DNA of 64,000 bases from Flavobacterium salmonis (GTDB lineage Bacteria > Bacteroidota > Bacteroidia > Flavobacteriales > Flavobacteriaceae): contig NZ_CAIJDP010000082.1 in the NCBI RefSeq assembly GCF_903819435.1, positions 62,001-126,000 of the forward strand, written 5' to 3'. The position numbers and the translations under genes are program-made. The stretch's first letter is position 1. Every line of letters starts with the position of its first letter. Positions 45,421 through 52,398 of the stretch are shown piece after piece. A model generated the notes under the pieces. That model had not been told where the DNA came from. It did no database searches and worked only from the letters and a program-made list of their open reading frames with translations.

Positions 45421-46380
45421 ATGAAAAAAGCCACCATCTTATATAATAAAATTGAGTCTCTATTTTTTGTAAATAAAGGAAATCCCGAATTTCTGGCTTT
45501 CTTTAGGATCTCAACTGGGGCATTGGCGCTGTTACATTTTTTATCTATCATAAGCGATTTTGACATGTTTTTTTCCAGTAATAGTCTTGTTCCACAGGAT
45601 ATAATGTCTGTTTTTAATCCGAACTGGCTAATTTCTTTTTCAAAAATTACTCATTTTTTTGAATCTTTTGGAATTGCAGAAAACACTGTGATTTTAGGTG
45701 CTAAAATAATGTTTATAACATTGTGCATTAACATCATAATAGGATTTTATTCCCGGGTTAGTGCTTTTGTGTTACTGCTATTGCAGGTTGCTTTGCTCAA
45801 AGGGAGTTCGTTTTTTATTTACGGAGTCGATTTTTTTACCAGCATGTCTTTATTTTATTTGATTTTATTACCTTCTGATGCATATTGCTCAGTACTACGT
45901 TTTATCATAAAAAAGAAAGCTACGGAAGTCAATTTTATGCCTGTAAAAAGAATGTTTCAAATTCATATCAGTATAGCTTATTTCTTTTCAGGATTTGATA
46001 AGTTACTGGGATACAACTGGCGCAATGGTGAATCTATCTGGAAAGCCATTAATTTGCCATATGCTAACAGGGATTTTAATTTTGATTTTTCCTGGATGGC
46101 AGACCACTCTTATATTTTAATTATTATTGGCTGGTCTACTATCATTATTGAAATGCTGTATCCGTTTTTTATCTGGATACCTAAAACGCAAAAAACATGG
46201 ATGATACTTACCATCAGCATGCATTTGGGAATTGCTTTAGTGCTGAACCTCTATTATTTTTCGGCCATCATGATCATCTGGAACCTGACTAATTTTAATT
46301 TTGAAAGAGAAACAGTTACCATCAAATCTCTAAGTTTAGAGCGACGCTTTTATAAAAAATCGAGTCCGGTAGGAATATAG
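45421..46380 (+). CDS. HTTM-domain (vitamin K-dependent gamma-carboxylase-like) membrane protein
   Basis: A 319-aa multi-pass membrane protein. The pattern of helices (LAFFRISTGALALLHFLSII; FITLCINIIIGFYSRVSAFVLLLLQVALL; FFTSMSLFYLILLP; ISIAYFFSGFDKLLGYNWRNGESIW; YILIIIGWSTIIIEMLYPFFIWI; ISMHLGIALVLNLYYFSAIMIIWNL) and the FR-x-STGALALLHF / SGFDK-GYNWRNGESIW / SMHLGI elements fit the HTTM family, homologous to the membrane part of gamma-glutamyl carboxylase. The soluble carboxylase domain is absent; function in bacteria is mostly unknown. The end is followed by a terminator at 46511-46540. Confidence 0.8.
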   Translation: MKKATILYNKIESLFFVNKGNPEFLAFFRISTGALALLHFLSIISDFDMFFSSNSLVPQDIMSVFNPNWLISFSKITHFFESFGIAENTVILGAKIMFITLCINIIIGFYSRVSAFVLLLLQVALLKGSSFFIYGVDFFTSMSLFYLILLPSDAYCSVLRFIIKKKATEVNFMPVKRMFQIHISIAYFFSGFDKLLGYNWRNGESIWKAINLPYANRDFNFDFSWMADHSYILIIIGWSTIIIEMLYPFFIWIPKTQKTWMILTISMHLGIALVLNLYYFSAIMIIWNLTNFNFERETVTIKSLSLERRFYKKSSPVGI

Positions 46381-46510
46381 AAAAAATTATTTCTTAGAAC
46401 CTGTTTAAAATTTATTTTTGAGATTTATTATTGAAATAATGCCAATACTCTAATTAGTAATGAAAATTTAAATTTCTAACATAGAAAAAATATATCGATA
46501 AGAAATTAGT

Positions 46511-46540
46511 AAAGGCTGTCCTATTTTTGGACAGCCTTTT
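46511..46540 (+). terminator. Rho-independent terminator (AAAGGCTGTCC hairpin)
   Basis: AAAGGCTGTCC / GGACAGCCTTT, a perfect 11-bp stem with a 7-base loop and T-run. The same GGCTGTCC core recurs at 49961 and 50051, a repeated terminator type in this genome. Confidence 0.85.
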
Positions 46541-46746
46541 GTATAACAGCTTTAAAACTTAAATCACAAACTTCCCAAAACAATTATTATTGCCTGAAGC
46601 ACTTCCCGTCTACTCCAATATTTATCATTAGTTAAATTTTGTGTTTTGTGATGTACACTCTCCATTTTGGCTACACGTAAAATACTGTAGCGCTATAAAT
46701 AGTATAAGATGAAATTATTTAGAATGACAATAAAAACATTATAAAA

Positions 46747-46770
46747 TTAGTCTAAATAAGTATAGATTTG
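46747..46770 (+). promoter_or_regulatory. Possible promoter with iron-regulator-like inverted repeat for the PepSY-TM gene
   Basis: TTAGTCTAA (46747-46755) is an inverted repeat just upstream of TAGATTTG (46763-46770), a TAnnTTTG box, 68 bases before the ATG. An ATTTAGACTAAT-like sequence in the promoter of a PepSY/siderophore-reductase gene suggests Fur-type control; this is inference and the -33 TTG is missing. Confidence 0.35.
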
Positions 46771-46837
46771 CATTCATGTAAAATCAATTCAGAAATCCAG
46801 ATTTAATAACCATTTTATTGAAATTCTTTAAAGAATA

Positions 46838-47953
46838 ATGAAGAAAAAAGTAAAGAAAAAAATTGGACAATTACACCTTTGGTTAGGACTTGCTTCCGGC
46901 CTTGTTTTATTTGTGGTAGCTTTAACAGGCAGCCTTTTGGTATTTGAAAAAGAAATTGATCAGTATATAAATCCAGAGTTTTATATTGTTCCTAATGTAG
47001 GCAAAGAAAAAAAAACAATTGATTATTGTACAGCTGCGATAGAGAAACAATATGGAATTGAAAAAATAAACCGTATTGTAGTTTATAATGATCCAAAACG
47101 TACTATGACTATCATAGGAAAAGACACCGATGGAGAAACACAAATTTTCTCAATAGATCCTTATACAGGAAAAGTGCTTGGAACTATCGCACAGGATAAC
47201 AGATTTTTCTCTGTAATTTTAAACATACACAGACACTTATTGATGCATGATATTGGTGAAATCATTACAGGTTGTAGTTGTTTAATCTTTGTGTTCATGC
47301 TGATTTCAGGCCTGATTTTATGGTGGCCTAAAAAAGTTAAAAACCTAAAACAGCGACTTACCGTAAAATGGAAAGCTTCTTTCAAAAGAGTCAACTGGGA
47401 TTTTCATTCGACTTTTGGATTTTATACTTTCCTATTTTTATTAATTATTGCACTTACGGGTTTAACATGGTCTTTTAAATGGTTTGAAGATGGAATGTAT
47501 TTTATAGCAAATGGTACTCTCGAAAGGCCTTCTCTTAAAGTAGAAAACCCAACTAAAATTGATCCACAGTCTGACAAAGTCTCATTTTATCAAAGTATAT
47601 ATCAAAAAACAGATAGTATTTTTCCATATAAAGGTAACATCCAAATCAGGATGCCGGCAGATACCGTTAACAGTATCTTAGTTTCAAAAGAAAACTTAGA
47701 ATTCAATATACCAAATCAATCCAGTTCGCTTTATTTTGATAAATACACAGGCAAAAACATAGAAATCAGACCTTACGAATCTTTTTCCAAGGGAGATAAA
47801 TTAAAACGATTGATATATCCCATTCATACAGGAAGCATTTATGGGTATCCAACTAAAATAATCGCTTTTTTGGTTTGTCTTTTTGCCGTAACCTTACCTA
47901 CTACAGGATTATTGATCTGGCTGGGAAAACGAAAAAAGAAAGCAGCTCACTAA
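46838..47953 (+). CDS. PepSY-associated TM protein (PiuB-like, siderophore-iron reductase type)
   Basis: A 371-aa inner-membrane protein with the PepSY-TM layout: first helix LHLWLGLASGLVLFVVALTGSLLVFEKEID (about 13-42), a periplasmic PepSY-like loop ending FSIDPYTGKVLG, the heme-ligand-like histidines IHRHLLMHDIGEIITGCSCLIFVFMLISGLILWWPKK, a third region RVNWDFHSTFGFYTFLFLLIIALTGLTWSFKWFE, and a last helix IIAFLVCLFAVTLPTTGLLIWL. Such proteins are linked to siderophore iron release in Bacteroidota and Proteobacteria and probably carry heme b. Usually they neighbour a TonB receptor; none is here. Monocistronic. Confidence 0.9.
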   Translation: MKKKVKKKIGQLHLWLGLASGLVLFVVALTGSLLVFEKEIDQYINPEFYIVPNVGKEKKTIDYCTAAIEKQYGIEKINRIVVYNDPKRTMTIIGKDTDGETQIFSIDPYTGKVLGTIAQDNRFFSVILNIHRHLLMHDIGEIITGCSCLIFVFMLISGLILWWPKKVKNLKQRLTVKWKASFKRVNWDFHSTFGFYTFLFLLIIALTGLTWSFKWFEDGMYFIANGTLERPSLKVENPTKIDPQSDKVSFYQSIYQKTDSIFPYKGNIQIRMPADTVNSILVSKENLEFNIPNQSSSLYFDKYTGKNIEIRPYESFSKGDKLKRLIYPIHTGSIYGYPTKIIAFLVCLFAVTLPTTGLLIWLGKRKKKAAH

Positions 47954-48046
47954 AATATAATCTTAATTTTTTCATTTTTTAAATAACTATAAATTAACGA
48001 TTTATTAAAAATTACAGTTTTAAATTAAAAAAAATCAGGAATTTAT

Positions 48047-48076
48047 TTGGATAACCGTATTTAGTGCTTATCTTTG
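48047..48076 (+). promoter_or_regulatory. Textbook promoter of the initiator tRNA (TTG-N19-TATCTTTG)
   Basis: TTG (48047-48049), 19 bases, TATCTTTG (48069-48076): exact match to the Bacteroidota consensus, ending 12 bases before the first base of the tRNA. Confidence 0.88.
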
Positions 48077-48088
48077 CACCCGAAACAT

Positions 48089-48161
48089 CGCGGGATAGAG
48101 CAGCAGGCAGCTCGTCGGGCTCATAACCCGAAGGTCACAGGTTCGAGTCCTGTTCCCGCTA
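48089..48161 (+). tRNA. tRNA-Met (initiator, anticodon CAT)
   Basis: A full cloverleaf can be folded: acceptor CGCGGGA / TCCCGCT, D stem GAGC / GCTC, anticodon stem TCGGG / CCCGA with loop CTCATAA (anticodon CAT), T arm ACAGG-TTCGAGT-CCTGT, discriminator A. The unpaired first position (C1 opposite T72) and three consecutive G-C pairs at the base of the anticodon stem are initiator hallmarks. The CCA end is not encoded. Promoter and terminator flank it, so it is a single-gene transcript. Confidence 0.96.
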
Positions 48162-48169
48162 CAGAGAAT

Positions 48170-48198
48170 AACCCATCAACTTTTTGATGGGTTTTTTG
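48170..48198 (+). terminator. Rho-independent terminator of the tRNA
   Basis: AACCCATCAA (48170-48179) pairs with TTGATGGGTT (48184-48193) with a 4-base loop, followed by TTTTG and more T. Confidence 0.88.
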
Positions 48199-48236
48199 TT
48201 TTTTACTACTTCCCTAAAGCCTTGTAAATGTTGAGA

Positions 48237-48452
48237 CTAACCTAAAAAAAAGGTTTCTTTATTGGTTATATATAGCCTGTTTTCAGTCCTAATTGACAGC
48301 CCCTCAGGAAATACCAAGTTTTGAATCCTGATTTTACTCTTAGTATCTCCCTCTCTCCAGTATTTACTGATTTTCGAGACTTTTTCTACTACCTTATCGA
48401 TATTTCTTTTATGGTTAGATATTTTTTTTGGCATTGGAGTATATCTGGCTTT
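48237..48452 (-). pseudogene. Remnant of a serine recombinase C-terminus
   Basis: A 72-codon minus-strand frame without proper start (TTG directly after an in-frame stop). Its second half, KISKYWREGDTKSKIRIQNLVFPEGLSIRT... ending TNKETFFLG, fits the C-terminal end of large serine recombinases of Bacteroidota (W-x-x-G-D...K-x-K-x-Q-x-LVFPEG...). Only this tail remains; catalytic domain and zinc ribbon are missing. Immediately upstream another frame, shifted, codes for about 40 protein-like residues (GDNKYNIYAIQFDTELKMIES) ending in a stop, a further remnant. Its position 75 bases past a tRNA gene suggests an old integration site. Confidence 0.55.
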
Positions 48453-48455
48453 CAA

Positions 48456-48844
48456 TCATCTTTAATTCGGTATCAAACTGAATCGCATATATATTGTATT
48501 TATTATCTCCAAAATTTGTATTCTCAAAACCACAGGTATGTGTTTAGAAATGTAATTTTCAAAGACTACTTTTGAAGCTATACACATAACACAATTTAAT
48601 CAAATTGTAAGATTTAGGAAAGTGAAATCTTTCCTTTTTTTGTACCAAAAAAAGCTGCCTCACTTTTGAGACAGACTCTTAAATTTTCACACTACATTAC
48701 TATAAATTTCTGATTATCTGTAAAAATGTTTAGATTGAATAATTAACCTCTAACCCATCTGATACACTACCAATTTATAAAAAGAAGCCACGAAAACTTT
48801 CATGGCTTCTTTTTAATAATAATAATCTTTTTTTAAATGAGTTA
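48456..48844. other. Intergenic region between recombinase remnant and repeat protein
   Basis: About 390 bases. It holds the short coding-like remnant mentioned above (about 48430-48550, minus), a partial CTG-CTC / GAG-CAG hairpin near 48650-48680 related to the GGCTGTC type, and the terminator at 48781-48814. An 84-codon plus-strand frame (48321-48575) overlaps the remnants and is not protein-like. Confidence 0.5.
48781..48814. terminator. Bidirectional terminator downstream of the repeat-protein gene
   Basis: AAAGAAGCCA (48781-48790) pairs with TGGCTTCTTT (48803-48812), 12-base loop, T-rich on both sides in the respective sense. It ends the minus-strand gene at 48845. Confidence 0.8.
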
Positions 48845-49669
48845 TTATCCTTGTAATTGTGGGTTTAAAACCCCAGCTGTAACGGTATAAATTAATCCAT
48901 TAGGGCCTTCTTGCGCAAAACCAAAAATACCATATTCTCCTTCCTGATAAATTTGATTATCTCTTTCATCATAAGGTACAGCTGCCCATTTTAGAACGTC
49001 AGATGCTTTGACTTGGATATTTTTTGTAGGATAATTTGAATCTGTTGGGCAAGATACTTCTATATTGAAAGCAGTCTCTTGAATTGTATTATCTGGAACA
49101 ATAAACCAAGTTGGTGTTGGTCCTGAACCATTTTGTCCGGGAGGTATAGGTAAAGCTACTGCTCTGTTAATAGGGAATGAACCACTTCTTAATGTACCGC
49201 CAGTAATACTGGTTACATTGCAAAAAAGTTTGTTGCCATCTGCTACTCCTGGATCATTTTGACTTAAAGCGGACAATTGAAATACCGAATCATTTGCTGT
49301 ACTTTGATTGTTTTCAAATTGAAAGTCTAAACTATTTAGTTGAATGTCTGCTGGAGCATTTAAGGAAAAAGTCATTACAAAATCGCCATTGTTAGCATTG
49401 ATTTGATTTGTAATATATTCGGTAACAATCCAATCAGGATTAGGACAACCTTGACTGAAATTCATTATAATATTGTCTTTCGGAATTCCATTTATAAAAC
49501 GAAACTCAAGTTTTGTAGGCTTTAAGTCTGACGGTAGGTTACAAAAACTCATTGTAAATTTCCCGTTGTTTGAATTGATTTGATTTTCTAAGTATTCAGT
49601 CACAGTATACCCTGGATTTTCCCCTTGCGTTAGCATCATTATTGTCTGAACTTGATTATTTGATTCCAT
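48845..49669 (-). CDS. Protein with an N-terminal tandem repeat, unknown function, no signal peptide
   Basis: A 274-aa protein starting MESNNQVQTIMMLTQGENPGY, without leader or membrane helix. Two homologous units of about 45 residues occupy the first half: G-(E/C)-x-NP-x-(Y/W)-x-VTEYL/I-x-NQIN(S/A)NNG-(K/D)-F-x-M(S/T)F ... L-x-F-(R/Q)-F, at about 15-58 and 72-115. The second half is beta-rich (LFCNVTSITGGTLRSGSFPINRAVALPIPPGQ; NIQVKASDVLKWAAVPYDERDNQIYQEGEYGIFGFAQEG). Family unknown to me. It is a single gene with its own terminator, and its upstream region carries a GGAACAAG element like those near the neighbouring GH64-like gene. Confidence 0.72.
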   Translation of the reverse strand: MESNNQVQTIMMLTQGENPGYTVTEYLENQINSNNGKFTMSFCNLPSDLKPTKLEFRFINGIPKDNIIMNFSQGCPNPDWIVTEYITNQINANNGDFVMTFSLNAPADIQLNSLDFQFENNQSTANDSVFQLSALSQNDPGVADGNKLFCNVTSITGGTLRSGSFPINRAVALPIPPGQNGSGPTPTWFIVPDNTIQETAFNIEVSCPTDSNYPTKNIQVKASDVLKWAAVPYDERDNQIYQEGEYGIFGFAQEGPNGLIYTVTAGVLNPQLQG

Positions 49670-50104
49670 AATTTCTATGATTTATTTAGTAGTTCCTACT
49701 CATAAGGCTTTTCGGATTTCACCCCGTTTTTATAGTGGTTTCTGAACTCCACTTTTAAATAAATGAGTAAAAATAAAACTAGCTAGCTTTTTAATTTCTT
49801 TAGTAAAAGTATTGTGGTATAATAGTTTAAATTAAAAAAATCCCATAAGTCTGAGTTTTTTATCCATAAGAAGGCGAAACTATGGAACAAGAATTTTTTG
49901 TCAACATTTTTACAATACAAAACAAAATAGGTTTCGCCTGTTAATTATAATATACAAAATGAGGCTGTCCGAAAAGTCGAAGCTAGCCTCTGAGAATTGC
50001 ACAAATAAAATTCGTCTCCAATAGGAGTCCAAATATTTTAGTATAAAAAAGAGGCTGTCCATACTTTTCGGACAGCCTCGTTGGATTAAAGAAAAATGTA
50101 TTTA
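49670..50104. other. Intergenic region with inverted repeats
   Basis: About 435 bases. AGGCGAAAC (49872-49880) and GTTTCGCCT (49931-49939) are an inverted pair about 50 bases apart; GAGGC...GCCTC (49961-49990) is a decayed copy of the GGCTGTCC hairpin whose intact copy follows at 50051-50079. A GGAACAAG element is at 49884-49891. The packing of repeats suggests past insertion of a small element, but no transposase is seen. Confidence 0.55.
50046..50079 (-). terminator. Strong terminator (GAGGCTGTCC hairpin) of the GH64-like gene
   Basis: GAGGCTGTCC (50051-50060) and GGACAGCCTC (50070-50079), perfect 10-bp stem, followed on the minus strand by TTTTTT; 26 bases past the gene stop. Confidence 0.88.
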
Positions 50105-51433
50105 TTAATTGTCTTCTGTAACATTAAGTAATGAAATTTGCAATGTATCTGCAACAGCAGGATTCACTGAAACCAATACAGGTGAAAAACGATCTGAATA
50201 AGCAAAATTATAAGTATCAGAAAGTTTTTGTAAAACAGCAGCATATTGGTTGTAGTGCAAAGGGTTATTTTGCAAAGCACTAAATAGTGAAGCACTGGAT
50301 ATGGAAAACCAATCAGTACTTGACATCGCTCCCACTTTTGTTTTGCCAATTATTGTTTCAGAACCAATAGCTCCAATATTAAATCCTGCTAATAAATCTC
50401 CGGTTATCCACCCATAAACGTCGTTTGCAGGATTTTGTGAAGTTCCTCCATTAATTGAAAAAGAGGCATTGGCACCATAAATACCACTTGGATTGATTAA
50501 ATCATTTTTTTTATAAACGATAGTTGTTGTCCCAACTACACTGCCTATAGTCCCGGTTAAAGTAATATCACCTGTATTGTCAATTGTAGCGGTTAAATTA
50601 TAAGCTTGGGCACTTTGAGGCCCGGTGGTTGGTACATTTGGCCCAACACCATTAAACTGACCTGCAATTGTGGCTATAATTCCATTTCCTAATCCGGGTA
50701 TCACTTTTCCAACCATCGTATTGGGTCCAAAATTTTGAATCAGTGAGTTAAGATAGTCTTCAAAAAGATCATAAGGCGTAACTGGAACACCACCAATTGG
50801 CGGATAAGAAGAAGGCCCAATAATACGTGTAAAACCAGTTCCCGGTTGCGTTGGCAACTGTTCAAAACTGCCAGGGACAAGAGCAGGCAAAGCATTGCTT
50901 AAACCAGACTGTGGTGTAGCTGTAATAGCACTTAATTGTGTATAAATCATTTGAGAAGTTTTACCTGTTTTAATGCCATTATCTGTTTGTACAATTGCCT
51001 TATGCAAAAAAGTCTCTAGCTGCATGGGAATACTCCAATAGTCAATACTGGTTAAATCGGCTACATCAGTCGGATTTCCATTAAACGTTAATTCCATTTT
51101 ATCATAGCGAAGAAAAAAATTTGGGTCGGTAATATTTTGGGCAGGCTCATAACCCGCATTCAGAACAGACCATGTCTGACCATACGATATATAAATCCTG
51201 CCACTAAAATTTTGAATGGACACTCCTGCACCCAAATCAGTTAAAGAATACCAGTTCCCTTTTCCTGCTTCTTTATTTAACGGTTGTATTTCGAGTTCTA
51301 AAGGTTGTAACTGATTTGGATCCGGGTAGTGTATGCTAAATAGAGCTGTATCACTTCCGGAAACAAAACCTATTGATACAAGTTTATCAGATAAGCCGCT
51401 GTTGTTCTTGAAAATTACTTTTAATGTTGCCAT
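50105..51433 (-). CDS. GH64 / thaumatin-like beta-1,3-glucanase family protein, no signal peptide
   Basis: A 442-aa protein resembling family 64 endo-beta-1,3-glucanases (thaumatin-like fold): SGRIYISYGQTW, ITDPNFFLRYDKMELTFNG, LTSIDYWSIPMQLETF, then FTRIIGPSSYPP and TPYDLFEDYL. The Glu of MELTF and the Asp of SIDYW, 17 residues apart, lie where the catalytic Glu and Asp of the Streptomyces enzyme are (E154/D170), so activity is plausible. Unusually there is no signal peptide or lipobox (MATLKVIFKNNSGLSDKLVSIGFVSG starts directly with a beta-strand as in related fungal/bacterial aegerolysin-like domains), so export, if any, is by another route. It is flanked by two orphan beta-rich proteins and a LytTR two-component system. 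Confidence 0.75.
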   Translation of the reverse strand: MATLKVIFKNNSGLSDKLVSIGFVSGSDTALFSIHYPDPNQLQPLELEIQPLNKEAGKGNWYSLTDLGAGVSIQNFSGRIYISYGQTWSVLNAGYEPAQNITDPNFFLRYDKMELTFNGNPTDVADLTSIDYWSIPMQLETFLHKAIVQTDNGIKTGKTSQMIYTQLSAITATPQSGLSNALPALVPGSFEQLPTQPGTGFTRIIGPSSYPPIGGVPVTPYDLFEDYLNSLIQNFGPNTMVGKVIPGLGNGIIATIAGQFNGVGPNVPTTGPQSAQAYNLTATIDNTGDITLTGTIGSVVGTTTIVYKKNDLINPSGIYGANASFSINGGTSQNPANDVYGWITGDLLAGFNIGAIGSETIIGKTKVGAMSSTDWFSISSASLFSALQNNPLHYNQYAAVLQKLSDTYNFAYSDRFSPVLVSVNPAVADTLQISLLNVTEDN

Positions 51434-51608
51434 AATATTGTTTTTTTTAGTTTATGAACTATTTATAATTTTAGTCCAATAAAGGTAGTATGGCAAATTA
51501 TCCGGATTAAAAAAAAAGGAACGAAACCGTGATTTTTTTGAATAAGAATAGAAAATCAGTCCTAAAAATTATTTTCTGATGTTTTACCGTAATGCAAAAA
51601 AAATAAAC

Positions 51609-51638
51609 CAGTCGAATGGATGTCTTTTTGGAACAAAG
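51609..51638. promoter_or_regulatory. Paired 21-bp-spaced element upstream of the GH64-like gene
   Basis: TCGAA and GGAACAAAG with their cores (CGAA, CAAA) exactly 21 bases apart, linked by TGTCTTTTT. Nearly the same layout occurs at 55173-55202. Two half-sites two helical turns apart are typical for LytTR-domain binding, and a LytTR regulator is encoded next to it; binding is inferred. Confidence 0.45.
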
Positions 51639-51651
51639 CAGAACACATCGA

Positions 51652-52398
51652 TTATTTCAAAATATAGGTCTTGTTAATGATATCTTTGTATTTATCACTT
51701 AGTATCACTCTATGGTTTCCTTGTAGTATAATCAAATTATCTGAGGGAATAATCTCTGTTATTTTTTTAGTGTTAACTATAAAATTTCTATGTGTCCTGC
51801 AAAAAACAGTACTGTCAAACAATTCTAAGATTTTGGTTAATGATATAAGGATAACAAATTTTTCTTTTTCTGTTATAATATTACAATATTTTTCTTCGAC
51901 TTCAATATAGATAATATCACTGATATCGACCTTTTTTAGTAATTTACCTTTTTTAACAAATAAATATTCTTTGCTAATTACTGTATTTTCTTCTTCGCTC
52001 AAAAAAACATCATCCTGGGCATAGAATTTTTCGAAAGCCAACTCAAGAGCATATAAAAGTTCAAGCTCATTAAATGGTTTCATCAAATAACTAAAAGGCT
52101 TTGTCAATTTTGCACGTTCAAATATTTTTCTGTCTGTAGAACTCGTTAAAAAAACAAAAGGCTTTGAAGCATTGGGATCGGCATTGATACTTTCCGCAAA
52201 AGCAAGACCATCGGGCAAACCATTCAAAAAAATATCAATTATGACTATGTCAACCTTATTGTTATAAAACAGGGATAAAGCATCTTTATGATTTGTAGCC
52301 AGCCCTGCAATTGTATAGTTATTGGCTTGTAATCCCTTTATTAGAGCATCACTTTCTGATGGTTTGTCCTCAATAATTAATACATTAATATTGTCCAT
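51652..52398 (-). CDS. LytTR-family response regulator
   Basis: A 248-aa two-domain regulator: receiver (about 4-122) with acidic pair E10/D11, phospho-acceptor D55, the switch TSS and K in MKPF; and a LytTR DNA-binding domain (about 140-246, KKVDISDIIYIEVEEKYCNIITEKEKFVILISLTKILELFDSTVFCRTHRNFIVNTKKI). Its start overlaps the kinase gene by 14 bases, so kinase and regulator form a pair. The likely targets are the beta-rich proteins on both sides, whose upstream regions share a 21-bp-spaced element. Confidence 0.95.
   Translation of the reverse strand: MDNINVLIIEDKPSESDALIKGLQANNYTIAGLATNHKDALSLFYNNKVDIVIIDIFLNGLPDGLAFAESINADPNASKPFVFLTSSTDRKIFERAKLTKPFSYLMKPFNELELLYALELAFEKFYAQDDVFLSEEENTVISKEYLFVKKGKLLKKVDISDIIYIEVEEKYCNIITEKEKFVILISLTKILELFDSTVFCRTHRNFIVNTKKITEIIPSDNLIILQGNHRVILSDKYKDIINKTYILK

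Larger units (their letters stand above)
46381..46837. other. Intergenic region before the PepSY-TM gene
   Basis: About 455 bases with the terminator at 46511-46540 and, near the right end, the inverted repeat and -7 box described at 46747-46770. No gene seen in the rest. Confidence 0.6.

Noticed and set aside
48321..48575. 84-codon plus-strand frame after the initiator tRNA
   Set aside because: Overlaps the recombinase remnant on the other strand and has an aromatic-rich composition typical of an antisense frame.
49872..49939. Inverted pair AGGCGAAAC / GTTTCGCCT as ends of an insertion element
   Set aside because: Only about 50 bases between, no transposase, no target duplication recognised.
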